From positions 63,920,474-63,984,473 of the forward strand of contig CM038218.1 of NCBI GenBank assembly GCA_021442155.1: a stretch of DNA of 64,000 nucleotides. The letters run 5' to 3'. This document shows, one piece after another, positions 38,670 to 50,100 of the stretch (its first letter is position 1; each line of letters opens with the position of its first letter). This stretch comes from Cymbidium sinense. Taxonomy: Eukaryota; Streptophyta; Magnoliopsida; Asparagales; Orchidaceae. Position numbers and translations under genes: made by a program. Under the pieces are notes generated by a model. The model saw only the letters and a list, made by a program, of their open reading frames with translations. It was not told where the DNA came from and made no database searches.

Positions 38670-39418
38670 AATCTCTCCTTCGCTCGGCTCGGTTCGCACA
38701 CTCCCAACCCTCGTCCGAATCCCTCTTTCGTTCGAGCTCCCTCTTCAACCGCACTCTCCACGCAAAACTGAAGCCTCCTCCCGCTCTTCTGTTCGAATGG
38801 CCAAACCATTTCCTCCCAAGAACGACTCCCGCTCGACTCTCTCCATTCAACCGCTCCCTCCTTCCTCCTTAAAAACTGACGGTTCTCACATTTTTGGTTT
38901 CTTCCATTTTTTCTGGTCCAAGCCGCAAGCAGTAACCAATCTTGCATCTCCTTCCCCCTTCTTCCTCTTCTCTCCAACTGCAAGCAATGGGAGCCACTCA
39001 GAGAGTAGGGGATGCGCTCGTTCAAGCGTGTACAACACTACAGATATGAGAGATATCATCTTATGACCATAATGGATTCGCTCGTGGAGAAAGGATGCAA
39101 GCTTTTGAGGTTGCAATTAAACAATATAGGTTGCTCTCTCGGTGATTTCTTGAGGAAGAGGGATTATTAGTTCAATAGATAAACCTGTGATAATTTTGGA
39201 AAAGGTAACTCAAGGATATGAGCTTCATGGTCATCAGAGTTGACACCATGGACGCTCGACAGCCGCTGGACGCGACAGTCGTCGATCTATTCTCTAACCT
39301 TTGGCCTGTTACAGTACACGATGTGTGGTATCACGGTGGACTTCCTTATACGAGCCATGATGGTGGGAGAGGAGATCAACCATTTTTTTTTATGCCCGCT
39401 TTTAATTGCACAAGAATT
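38670..39418 (+). pseudogene. Gene-like fragment of unknown origin, copy C (best preserved)
   Basis: A pyrimidine-rich stretch leads to an ATG at 38797 with an 89-codon frame rich in Ser, Pro and Phe (MAKPFPPKNDSRSTLS, then HIFGFFHFFWSKPQAV). A second frame, 39218-39502, gives MSFMVIRVDTMDARQPLDAT and VDLFSNLWPVTVHDVWYHGG and crosses the end of the block homologous to A and B. A short reading between them (MDSLVEKGCKLLRLQL from 39072) is also plausible coding. The three pieces lie in different frames and look like exons or a frameshifted gene. The source is unknown. Confidence 0.38.
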
Positions 39419-39960
39419 CCTATCAGCACCAGTGCCAATATTACTAGAGATTCCTCGTCTCCTAGACGCATCCAAAGTGGGATCGCCTCTAGTATTTCTT
39501 GAATAGGATGCGCTTATATTGGCAACATTACGAGCTCAATTCCTAACAATTCTAGCACCAATCTCGCTATGTCCGCCACAACACACCCCGCAGTTGCTAT
39601 TGGGCAGCAATGTCGATCTCTGTAGTCATTAAAGGATGAGAAGCAGAGGACTTGTCTCTAATTTGGAGCTTCGGTTATCAACAATGGGATGATACCTGGG
39701 GGTAGTTGGCATAGGAGGTGGGGCCAACGTTGTCTCAAATGTAATTTCGGCGAATCAGATTATACTCGACGACCTTACGAAAATGAACAAAGATCTTTGT
39801 TCTTCGTCTTCCGTACTATATTTTTCCACAGGGGCTCGAGTGGGAGGAAGTGCAGTGGAGGAGCGGATAAGGTCATGGAGAGGAGGTAAAGGAGAATGAT
39901 AAAGAACGGAGAATCAATTTTGAGTTCTTGAGCTAGGAAGCAACTCCCTGCTCATCATGC
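39419..39960 (+). other. Single-copy, coding-like but broken sequence
   Basis: Moderate GC content with short plus-strand frames (39689-39889, containing RRWGQRCLKCNFGES) and no recognisable domain. It directly follows the point where copy C leaves the array homology, and could be the continuation of the same unknown gene fragment. Confidence 0.3.
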
Positions 39961-40539
39961 ATGCACTATAATCGATCTATGTCAGCCATAGATTCAAAGA
40001 ATGAGAGTGGCTTTTCGGGTATCATTTGTGTTAGGGGAGAAGAAGCTGATAGTTCTTCTGTTATGAATTTGGGTGACAAGCCAATTTGCAAAAGCAGAAT
40101 TTGCGACGACTTGCAGCATGTAGCTAGTGAGGCTAGTAACTTAATAAATGCAACTTCAAGTCATGACTCATACTTTGAGAATGCTGATAGCAAAGCAAAT
40201 TTTGGAACTTCTGTTGCATATGATGCATCTGATGATATTGACTTGCCTCAAGATGTATCTTCTCGCAAATTTGTCGAAGAAGAACAACCCTTAAGAGGAA
40301 GCCTAACCATGATCAGGTTAGTTCACAAAGTAACGTTTCTGCTCAGTTGGAGTATAGAGTTTCAAGGCAAGGTAAAGAGTGGAGTGACTTAGAGTGCCAT
40401 GGGGATAACATCTTGTATACACCTGAGGTTTGAGATGCAAATGCTGCAGTATCTGACTATATTATAGATGTGGAGAAAAAACCAGCAAATCACAAGTGCT
40501 TTGATAGACCCAAAGAGATGAGCATCGATGTAATCTGTG
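39961..40539 (+). pseudogene. Unknown gene fragment with acidic, Ser/Asp-rich frame and frameshift
   Basis: A 143-codon frame reads MSAIDSKNESGFSGIICVRG, then SRICDDLQHVASEASNLINA and ASDDIDLPQDVSSRKFVEEE. Near 40290 a frame change leads to SSQSNVSAQLEYRVSRQGKE and WSDLECHGDNILYTPEV, then a stop and further coding-like text to about 40530. Residue composition and codon pattern look like a real plant protein (a disordered acidic region), unlike the surrounding AT-rich DNA. I do not recognise the family. The frameshift and stop argue for a pseudogene fragment, although an unrecognised intron is possible. Confidence 0.45.
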
Positions 40540-43264
40540 GATGTGCTGGAGTGTAAGAATGTGGAAATATATTATATGGTTGTGCTTCTTTCTGCAAGGT
40601 TTCAAGTCTCTGCTAATGTTCAATAGGGGTAAAACTTGTGGTGTCGAAGACACCATTTGTCGCTCAATAGGCTGCATCAGCAAAAAATTTATTAGATGAT
40701 ACTCCCGTATGCTGAAATGTTGTCGAAATTTTGTCAGACTTTGTTTTATCCTAATCCCTATGTTGGGACACCAATCGTTTGAAGACGTGCTAATGCCCAA
40801 TGTAGTGGTGTGAAAGAGAGACGTGGTTGAAGACACCACTCATACACTCAATAAGCACTGAAAAGCCAAAATAGTTCGATGTAGCCCCTTCAGGGAGTAA
40901 CGCCGTAATCATTGTCGAAATCGCCAAAATTTCATCAATTTTTTGGGACTTTGAAAATAAAAATAAAAAGAGAAGAAAATAAATAAATAATCAAAGAGCA
41001 TAGATACAATTAAATGAAAGACTTAAATCAAAGCTTTGGTTATAACAAGCTAAAATGTGAAGTTATAAATACATAAAATAAATATAAGCGCTTATAAGGA
41101 GTCTGATAGTTTGCTTATAAACACAACCATATAACTTTCCAATGAGCACAAATATAACCTTTAGTGATCGCCTGAATATAATTATTCATCTCACTAATTA
41201 AATTGAATGGCTTAGAAATCTTAAGCCAAGCTTTAAATGATTTTAGAAATTGACCAAATGTCTATGAAACCTTTCAATGAACATTCAAGCATTGAAATAA
41301 TTAAAAGAAATTGATAATTCACCTGCAAGCATGAATTAAATGGCTCACACAATAAACACTAAAGTTATTATAACTTTTTCCAAGTGAATTAAAAATGATT
41401 TGAATTCAAGACAATCAAATTTAAGGAATTTATATGAAGCTTGATAGCCTATGTATCAGCATGATTGAGACTTCTTACTGAATAATCGATTTGTATTCAA
41501 AAGAAGCTTGAATTCAAATAAGCTCACTTAGAGGAAGTACAAAAGCTTGTATGAGCGAATATCAAATTTGAATGTTGAATTTGCAAAGATCTAATAGGTC
41601 TTTAGTGAGCATAAGTCTACCATTAAAATTTAGAAAATTCTATGAATAAATAAAATGCAAGTAGAAATACAATATTTTGAGTGCAAATATAAATCTAATT
41701 TTGCTCCACAAACACCACTGGATCTGCAACTCTTTGTACAAGCAGATAAAAGGCGATACTAAATCAAATTCTACAAAAAAATCATAGTACTTCCTTCAAT
41801 CAAATATTAAGGAATTTCATTCTAATTATGATTTTCAAAATTAATAATTTCATTAATTAGATAAAGTTATTTATGCTAAAAACTCTTGCATGTGCTCAGA
41901 CATAGAAATTCAGAGTGCAAATTTTAATATCTGAAAAAATTTCGTAGGCTAAATTGGAATTATATGAAAAATATGAAATCAATCTCATGATTTATAAATA
42001 AAATTACCTAAATTACTAAACACTTGCATGGGCCTCGACACTACGCTGAATGCTTAAATTCAAGTGTCTGAGCATGCTGCGCGGGTTGCTTCCCGGTTTA
42101 GTCTTAGGACTGGGTCCGGGTTAACAAAACCTAAAAATCTATTATAAGAATTCCAACTTACTAAAATATCTAAGAAACTAATTCTATCATGTGACGGTAG
42201 ATCTGATCCTCTGTTAAGAGTTAAATAGAGTTGACAGGATCTAAAGTTCTTAAATATATTCAAATTAATCAAGTAACTGCCCCGATGATGGATGTGTTGA
42301 ATGGTGATTACAACCGGAGGGGATACTTCCATCAAAATGTGATTCTAATTTCAAATCAAATTAACTTAAATTAAGTAGCTATCTAAAACTTCTTAAATGA
42401 AATTCAGTCATTAAAAGCTTAAAGCAAAACCCAATCTATCCACCTTCCGTAATAGTTTATCAAAGGTGATAAATTAAGAAAATTTTAACTCACAAAGGAG
42501 TCAATGTAAAATCAAGTGTTATACTATGTTCACTCTCAATCAATCTCTTATCGGAGTGTGACGTGTCCTCTGACCGTTGGTTGGTAGGCTAATGATAACG
42601 ATATCTAGTCCTTTGATCGGTGGTTTGGCCAAGAAGACTCCATTATATTACTATCACGAGTACAGTATGCTCCCAATGGCTCTACCCTTTAAGTTGTGAA
42701 TAATAGGGCATAATTGATATGGCAAAAAGCCCTCTATCAGCTAAGGTAGACTTAAGCCTATCTCCTTAGATAAGCACCACCTCAGGTCTATAAGGATTTC
42801 TTGGACGACGTAACTCATGTGTTACCGAGATGGATCGGTCGTCTCTACTACCTCCTCTGACTAAGTAGACTAGGGACCACAACAACACGGGATGACGGAA
42901 CCATGGGATTTAGATCTGGCATGTCATCATCCCCCCAACCATCCATTTTAAGCTAATGATGATGGATTTCATAAATCTAAATTTCAAAACTCCACATACT
43001 GATACTATACACTACACATTAAGCGATCTAATGACTAGCCTTAATCAAAAGTTCTCTCCCAGCATTGAGAGGGGTAATTAACTATAGGTGCTTACGCCTA
43101 TAGAAAACTTGGAATAAGATCTAAAGTCCTTACCAAATGAGTACGAAATCTCTAGGTAGTGTCTTATCTACTATTCCATCTGCCTTCTGAAAATTACACT
43201 GACACATAAATCACGCTCTGTTCATTCAATTGTCAAGAGGTCAGTGGCAAATTTTTGGAGCCCA
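40540..43264 (+). mobile_element. Probable 5' LTR and older sequence of a plus-strand gypsy element
   Basis: AT-rich without genes. The right end (GGAGCCCA at 43258-43265, then TGAATTTCTGGCAAC) is where an LTR should end, because a primer-binding-site-like sequence follows at 43273. The left end is not clear. A stretch around 42550-42930 contains GC-richer text with no frame. No matching 3' LTR was found in the window. Treat as an inferred LTR. Confidence 0.35.
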
Positions 43265-43272
43265 TGAATTTC

Positions 43273-43290
43273 TGGCAACTCTGTTGGGGA
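43273..43290 (+). promoter_or_regulatory. Primer-binding-site-like sequence of a gypsy retrotransposon
   Basis: TGGCAACTCTGTTGGGGA closely resembles TGGCGACTC(T/C)G(T/C)TGGGGA, seen just inside the 5' LTR of many plant Ty3/gypsy elements. The match is from memory of that motif; the tRNA is not assigned. Its position just upstream of a gag-like frame supports the reading. Confidence 0.55.
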
Positions 43291-43414
43291 TATGTTTCTC
43301 TTTCCATCTTTGGCTAGTCAAATTTTTGCTATAGCAGTAATGAAGCATGATAAAAATTAGAATTTAAAATCAATCACAAATTTAAATCAACCATATTTTT
43401 TATGACTAATCTGA

Positions 43415-44900
43415 TTGTTCTTTATATTAATAGATCTTCAGAATATATCGATCATTATACATCTAGGTCATGGAGCCAACATCCATCTGGCTAATGTTGT
43501 AATTAATACTAGAGATGTTGGAGCTACCATTCAATTTGGTAGTGTAGACTTTCCAACCATTGTTATTGCAAATAATCCTCTACCTGAAGTACACGAATAT
43601 TGTACACACCAACCTATACAGGGGAAGAGGACAACTAAAATGACCACTACTGCTACTGAGGTTCCTCAAAAAAGAGCCTTTGTATTCGAAAGATTGGGTC
43701 ATTCTGAGGTGGCAGTCATGAAAAGAACCATCACTTGGCAGAAAGTTTCAATCATATCTGTGAATGTGGCAACTCTACTAATTGAACCTTTCGCACTATG
43801 AAGGCATGATGCTGAAGCTCCCTCTTCTAGAGTGAAACTGAGTAGAAAGTAGAGAAAGAAAAAATGTTGAGTTGTGAGCTCATCAGCTCTCACATGGGCC
43901 ATCTATTACACAACAAGCCTTACAACTAGAAGCGAGTATTCCTACCCGTAACTAATTTAAAATTTTGAAATGGGTGAAAAGGAATAGCTCTACTGGTGAT
44001 GTTAAGCAGTCTTTCTGGGCTCAATAACAGTCAGCTCAAATCCTTCAGAAGAAATAACTTGAAACTCTATTTGCTCGAGTACATAGAGTTTTGAGGGTTT
44101 TCAAAGAAAAATGCCTTATAGAAGAGGTATCAAAGGCCAATTATTGAGAAGAAAAAAATTCTTCACTACAAAAGCTACCATCGGGCAGGTAAGAACTCAT
44201 GATCATTCTAAGCAAGCCCTGCATGGTGAACATCAGGGTGTGACACCTGAATCGCATGTTCAGAATCCACCAAAGATCCTAGTATAAAAAAAATAAATAT
44301 GGAGGCTAAAGCCCTCGAGAAGAAGTAGCAGCACAAAAGCTTCTTCATCTGGAAGTGAACTAACCAAAAGATAACGGGGGAAAAGAACTTCTAAACTACG
44401 CACTTATCAGCCATTGTTCAAGCAAAAAATTGTATGACCAGCTGTGGAACCAGAAGTGAGTGCTCCAACCCATAACAGGTTTGATAGCCTAGGATGGGCA
44501 AAGTGGAACACTAGTGGTCAACTAGTCATTTTGAACCCGATAATGTCGACTTCTAGTGAGGAAACTTGAAACTGTATATGCAAGAGTGCATCAGGTTCTC
44601 AAAATTACTAAGGAGAAATGATTGATGAAAAGAAAATATCAAAATCCTGTCATCAGGGAGGCTAGAGTTGCTCCTCTAAGGAGACCTCCTTCTATAACCC
44701 CAGCAAGATGTCTACTAATTCAAGTCCCGTATGTTGAGCATCGAGGTGTGACACTTGGACCATAGGTCCAAGAATCCACTGTCGAAAGGTACTGACAAGG
44801 AGGTAAGGAAATTTGGAGGCCAAAACCTCAAGTGAAACTACCTTAAAGAAAGACAATAACGTGACATCTGAGTACTCCCAAAATTCACTCATTATGTGCT
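43415..44900 (+). mobile_element. Degenerate gag/linker region of a plus-strand gypsy element
   Basis: The frame at 43415-43801 contains KRAFVFERLGHSEVAVMKRT and then WQKVSIISVNVATLL. VFERLG/VFDRLG is a repeated motif in the gag-protease linker of some plant gypsy elements. Further text to 44900 shows similar, stop-ridden pieces (HEGVTPE-like stretches, GHQGVTPESHVQNPP near 44230) and repeated GTGTGACAC(C/T)TG motifs (44236, 44747). No protease, RT or integrase is visible in this orientation. Assignment to gypsy is inference. Confidence 0.4.
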
Positions 44901-45219
44901 AGTATTTAAAGTCGGCTGCCTTACCACTTGAAGTTGAACCACCTTCACTGGAGTAATCATTCAACACAATCTCACTCAAGATGAGACGCCTGCCTATGGA
45001 TGAAAGATCTTGATGCGCTGAATTAAGGCTTCAAGCTTAGCAAAATCTAGAAGTCTACTGAGCGAGTATGTCCAAAGCATTTGATCATATGGTGCATCCT
45101 CAAACCTTTCAAAATGGCGTATTGATCCTAGTGCTAAGAAGACCAATTATTCCTCACCATCATTACATGTGTAAGTTTTTCTTGGAAATTCTCTTGCAAT
45201 GCAAGAATGCATTTTCGAA

Positions 45220-45780
45220 ATAAAGAAAACATCCCCCTGCAAGACAAGGGGCATTTTTTAAGTATATTTATTTAGGTCGACATCGTATTCATACTAAGAT
45301 CCCTAAATAAATATACTTACTCAAGATATAAAAAAATTTCCCAAAAAATTCCTTATACGTGGGAATTTTTCATCTCTAGACATAGATGAAATCAATGTTT
45401 CATGTTAAAACCTTCTTAAGATCAAATGTATCAACCCAAATATTGATATATTTTTTAAAATCATTTTAAAGCTCTTTCAAAGTGCTTTAGAATTTCCCCT
45501 CCAATATAGGGGGCATTATTTTATATATTTATCTGAGTCGACATCGTACTTCAAGCAGAGATCCTCAAATGAATATACATGATGATCAGAATGAACTACA
45601 TTTATTTATATTGAATAAGTTCAAACCATGATACATTTGAAGCTAACTCGAATCCTCCTTGGGACAGCCTTTTATGATCTAAGTTGCTCAATCCTCTCTT
45701 ATGAAACAAGAGGCCTTCTTGTATACATATTCAGGTTGGCATTAAGCTTTACGCTAAAATTCCTAAATTTATCTATAATT
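45220..45780 (+). repeat. Three diverged tandem units with GGGGCATT and hairpin-like core
   Basis: Units near 45225, 45496 and 45690 share (C/A)AAGGGGCATT or TAGGGGGCATT followed by ATATTTAT, GTCGACATCGTA and a second A/T arm. The first unit has a perfect inverted repeat: AAGTATATTTATTTAGG at 45260-45276 and its complement at 45302-45318, 25 bases apart. The purine runs recall polypurine tracts of gypsy elements, and tandem units in the 3' non-coding region are known in Tat-type elements. Confidence 0.55.
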
Positions 45781-46002
45781 ATTATTATTAAGTTACAGGT
45801 TCTCGCATGAACAAAAAGAATTTATTTCTACATATGAAAAGATAGCCCTAAATGTTAAGAAAAAACTTATCTCCAAGATTCATCAAATGTCGAAGATCAA
45901 GTCAGTCAAAGATTAAGTCAGAAGAACTGCTAATTTTAGAAGCTTCAATCAATTAAGTTGGAAAAATACCAACATCTACATCTTCAAGTCTATGACACAA
46001 AT

Positions 46003-46268
46003 GAGTTCTAAAGGTTGAACTCAACAAGCTCACAAATGGTCGAGTTGCTGATGCTCTCCTCACTCAAAAAATGGTAAGAAAAGCCCACAATGAAAGAGCC
46101 CTCGTTTGTTAGTCCGATGACAAGATCACCAACCCATCACAGCTTAAGTCGAAGACTTGAGTTAGGTTCTAAAGTCCGAACTCAACAAGCCTATAAATGG
46201 TTGAGTTGTTGAAGCTCTCATCACTCAATAAGCCGTAAGAAAAGGCCATAGTGAAAAAGCCCCTGCTC
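46003..46268. repeat. Two tandem units of about 161 bp
   Basis: GTTCTAAAGGTTGAACTCAA at 46005 recurs as GTTCTAAAGTCCGAACTCAA at 46166; both are followed by CAAGC, AAATGGT(C/T)GAGTTG and CACTCAA.A. Divergence is moderate. No frame is seen. Confidence 0.75.
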
Positions 46269-47100
46269 ATCACTCTAATGATGATAGCTATTCAATCTCA
46301 AATCAGATCCAGCATAATGACTACAATCAACCAGAATCTAAGAGATATTTCTACTTGATCGATAGACTAAGACAGTCTGAGGAAACAACTCTCAATTCAA
46401 AGCTGCCTCAAGTCAATCTTTATATTGCCTGCAGGGTGATATTTCAATTTATTTTTAAATGATCTGATCAAGCAAAAAGCTTAGATCAAAGCCAATCCCC
46501 TCATCAAGTTCTTCAAAGCAGAAAGCATAGGACCAAAAAGCAATTTCATAGTTCATACAAAGCCGATGGTCGAACTAAAAGAATTTCATTATTATTCAGT
46601 CTATTAAAGCACACATTGCTAGACTAATAACTCAACATTGACCTTAAATAAGCTGGGAGGTTGGGTCATCTGTACACACCTTGCAATGAATCTGTCAAAG
46701 TAGCAAGCACGGGATTCAGGGTATACATATACATCCTTACAAGTCAATATGAATAAATCAGGTTAGTCTTTTATTAAGTTTGTCATGCTTAAAGCTAAGA
46801 TGGAAGGAATTCCAAATTCAAAACAAGCACTAATTCCATCATCAAACCCAACCCAAGACAAAGAGTTGGAGGAAACTCAAATCTGAATGACATAAAAGAA
46901 AGAGATCTTCAAAGAAAGCTATTAAAATAGAGTAGATGGTGTAAGAACTCTTATCTATCCTATAAGTCTATTATGACAAATCAATAATCCAGTTACTTAG
47001 CATGTCCAAAATAAGGCATCATATTAATGACAAATCCTATCAAAGCTCCGTAACTTATTGCAATCAAAGCTGAAATGATCCAAGTTCAGTGTCCAGTCCA
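46269..47100. other. Non-coding interval, nothing recognised
   Basis: AT-rich with no open frame of note and no match to the array blocks. It lies between the plus-strand gypsy remains and the inverted LTR. Confidence 0.5.
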
Positions 47101-50100
47101 AAGGTCAATCAGTTTTCACTAAACGCGACTCGCTCCATGCGCAAATCACATTTGTTGGTGGGTGCGATGAAATTATTTTCATCTTCATCTAAATGAGCGT
47201 TAAATGAAGAAAAAAATAAAAAATGCTTTTAAGTAGGACATCACGTAGATCAATAAATGTTCTTATTAGGGTAATCTGGTACAACATTGAGGAAGGATGT
47301 ACTATCCAGAGAGACAGAAGTCACCATCCTACAATGATCCTAATCACCTTAATAAGGACTCCTAAGGATGATGAGTCTTCGAATGTACTAGAGATTCTTC
47401 CCCTACTTTACATGAAAAAGTAAAGCAGGGTTTATTTTAAACCGAGTTCATTAAGTTCCATATGGAGGTAAACCCCCATAGTTAATTACACCTTAAGGAA
47501 TGTGATTTCTTAAGAATACACTCGATTAAGATAAATGATCATTATCTTCAAAGATTTCAAAGATAAGACTATCAATCAATTGGCTTATTTTTAGAAGATC
47601 AAGGGATTAATCAAGAAGAGGGAGTTATTATCGAAACCAAAAGAAGATAAGTAGGGGATGCTTATGATACTATGAAGCTTAGTAAGCATCCCAAACTATC
47701 CTATGGTTGGGCTTTATATTTTTGAAATTGAAGAGAATTATTTGTTTGAGTTGAATTTTTTTTATTAGAAATCTAGGGCTTATAATTCCATAATACAAGA
47801 TCATAGAAATGCCTAAGAGGTGAGGATTTGTGCTTGTAGCCGCAAAGGGAAGTAGCAACCTCTGAATCTAAATCTAGGGAGCTTTGGCGAGAGCCAAGAC
47901 ATGACCTAAATCTAAGGCAAAATGGGTAATGGTTTACCTCCACAAGAGAGGATAAATCCACTGTTGAATTACAACTCAAGGCCACCAACTAACTCCTCCT
48001 ACGATTTTAAATATATGTAGGCAAGTATATGCTTTTGCAAGATAGTTAAGGTGTTGTCTATTTAGAAATAGACTAAGTCCTTAAACACACTCCTTAAGAA
48101 GCTAGATCATGTAGGGCGTGATTAATGACCTAAATCTAATGAAATTTTTTGTTATGTTTTATTTCCATTTTTGGAAAATTGATTTGACACAGCTATGGGA
48201 TTCATATGCATAATGCATGAGAAATTTGATTATGGGCCAAAATCAGAAGAAGGAGGTGTGTTTCTACCATGGCTCAAAAGTTCAAGCCAAGTTCCATAGC
48301 AAAGGTGGAAGCCCTCCATAAGCAAGAGTGAAGCAAGATATTTTTTTATACATGATGTGAAAATATACAACATCCAACTAAGGGGTTGCTAAATCTTTTA
48401 TCTTGATTTATAGCCTAGGCTTTAGGTGAGGTTATGAGTTGTTAATTTTTAGTTTTGAGTTGATTAATTGGATAGAAATTTTAATTTTTCCTAAGAGCCT
48501 AATCGCATCCAGGTCATTCATCAAAGCAAGGAAGAAACTAGGAAGAACATGCCATCTTAATTCACAAGCTAAATAAATATCAAACAATTTATAAAGTTAG
48601 TGCAAAAGAATAAAAGGCTATTGTGGTTGGGCTCCATATAAACCCAAAAGAAATTGGGTAGAAGATCTACCCTTATACAATCCGAATAGAAATGAATTAA
48701 TTACAATAAAAAAATAAATTCATGTTATGGAGGTCTTCATTCTTCATTTCTTCTTTTCTTTATTTCTTCTTTCTTCTTTTTTCTTTCTTCTTTCTTCTTT
48801 CTTCTTTCTTGTTTTGGTTGGTTGGAATGTGGTTGCTCCAAAGGCTTCACATGGTGCATAAGACATAGTCTTATGACTAATATTCATTCTAAACTCCCAT
48901 AACATTCATTCCAAATCTTAATTGCCAAATTATATAAAAATGGAAAAAGTAAATTTAACTAAAACCTGCAAAATAGAGAATAGCTAAACAAATCACATAA
49001 TCCCAAGCATGTATATGAATAAATTGGACTTAGCACCCCACACATGCCAAGTCCACCTAACTTATTTTAGATTATGCTTAGGGGTATAAGCAACCTGCAT
49101 AACAAAAGTATTTATTATTTTTATTACAACGCCCCTTAAGCACAATCCCCTGCAGAAGATAATGATTAGACTAAGATCGCCCTATCATCCAGTCTACGCA
49201 CATACACCCAAATATCCAGACTAAAACATCACATCACAAAACAAAATCAAGCATCAAACCATGCACCGCCCTAACATAAAGCTAGAAATGGTGACTTAGC
49301 CTATTGTGTGTACCATTTAAGGCTTATGTGGTATGTCTTAGCTAGGCTTTAAGGTTAGAATTTTCTAAGTGTGGAGGATTCAACTTAGAGGGTGGTTGCA
49401 TTTAAGTAATTTAATTGATTTGTTAATTTTATTTGATGATTTGATTTGGTTTGAATGAACCTACACTTAATTACTAAGTGTATAATAGAGAAAAAGAGAA
49501 GAGTACTTCTCTTTCCTCCCTACCTTAAGTAATTTCTAAGGTAGATTTATTAGTGATTTTTTCTTTAGTGAATATTTTATTATGTATTTTAATTAATCCT
49601 AAGTTTAGATTTGCTCTAAATAAACCTATTCAAATAAGAAAGGCATTTTAAGGCTAATTAAAGTGAATTACTATCATAAAATACACAACCATTTATTTCT
49701 TTCCAACATGTGTATCATGCACATAAAATGATCCTAAGCATATCTATACATGCAAATGTAAATATTTAGCACACCTTAATGATGGATGCTAAGAGATGTT
49801 GCTTAAGAAAATTTGGATGTTTCATGTATGCATGTTTTCATTAAGTAGAAAAGAGGGACTCTTTTATCCATTAATCAAATGCACATTTACATGTATGAAA
49901 AATGTAAGTGAGTATGACGCCATTGTTTTCTTCACTAAAGGTATAAGGTATAAGACCTTCTCAGGGCTACTTAAAGCCTCACAACCCAGGGATGTCCAGA
50001 CTAATATACCACTTTTCTTAACTACATGTGCATGCACAAAAAGAAATGAATGAAAAAAGAGTCATGCAAAAGATTTTTTATGTTTGATTTGGTTATGCAA

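Larger units (their letters stand above)
32850..39418 (+). mobile_element. LTR-like block, copy C, truncated at 3' end
   Basis: From 33274 it matches copy A from position 1 to 5579, with very many deletions of 2-15 bases and fewer substitutions. The match stops at 39418, inside TTTTAATTG. The GAAGAAA tract, LTR 3' end and block X do not follow. No gene is seen in the first 3.7 kb. Confidence 0.68.

Noticed and set aside
38540..39025. A 161-codon minus-strand frame over the gene-like fragment
   Set aside because: It is the complement of a pyrimidine-rich plus-strand leader and Ser/Pro-rich frame, gives a Glu/Arg-rich text with no motif, and is broken in the other copies.
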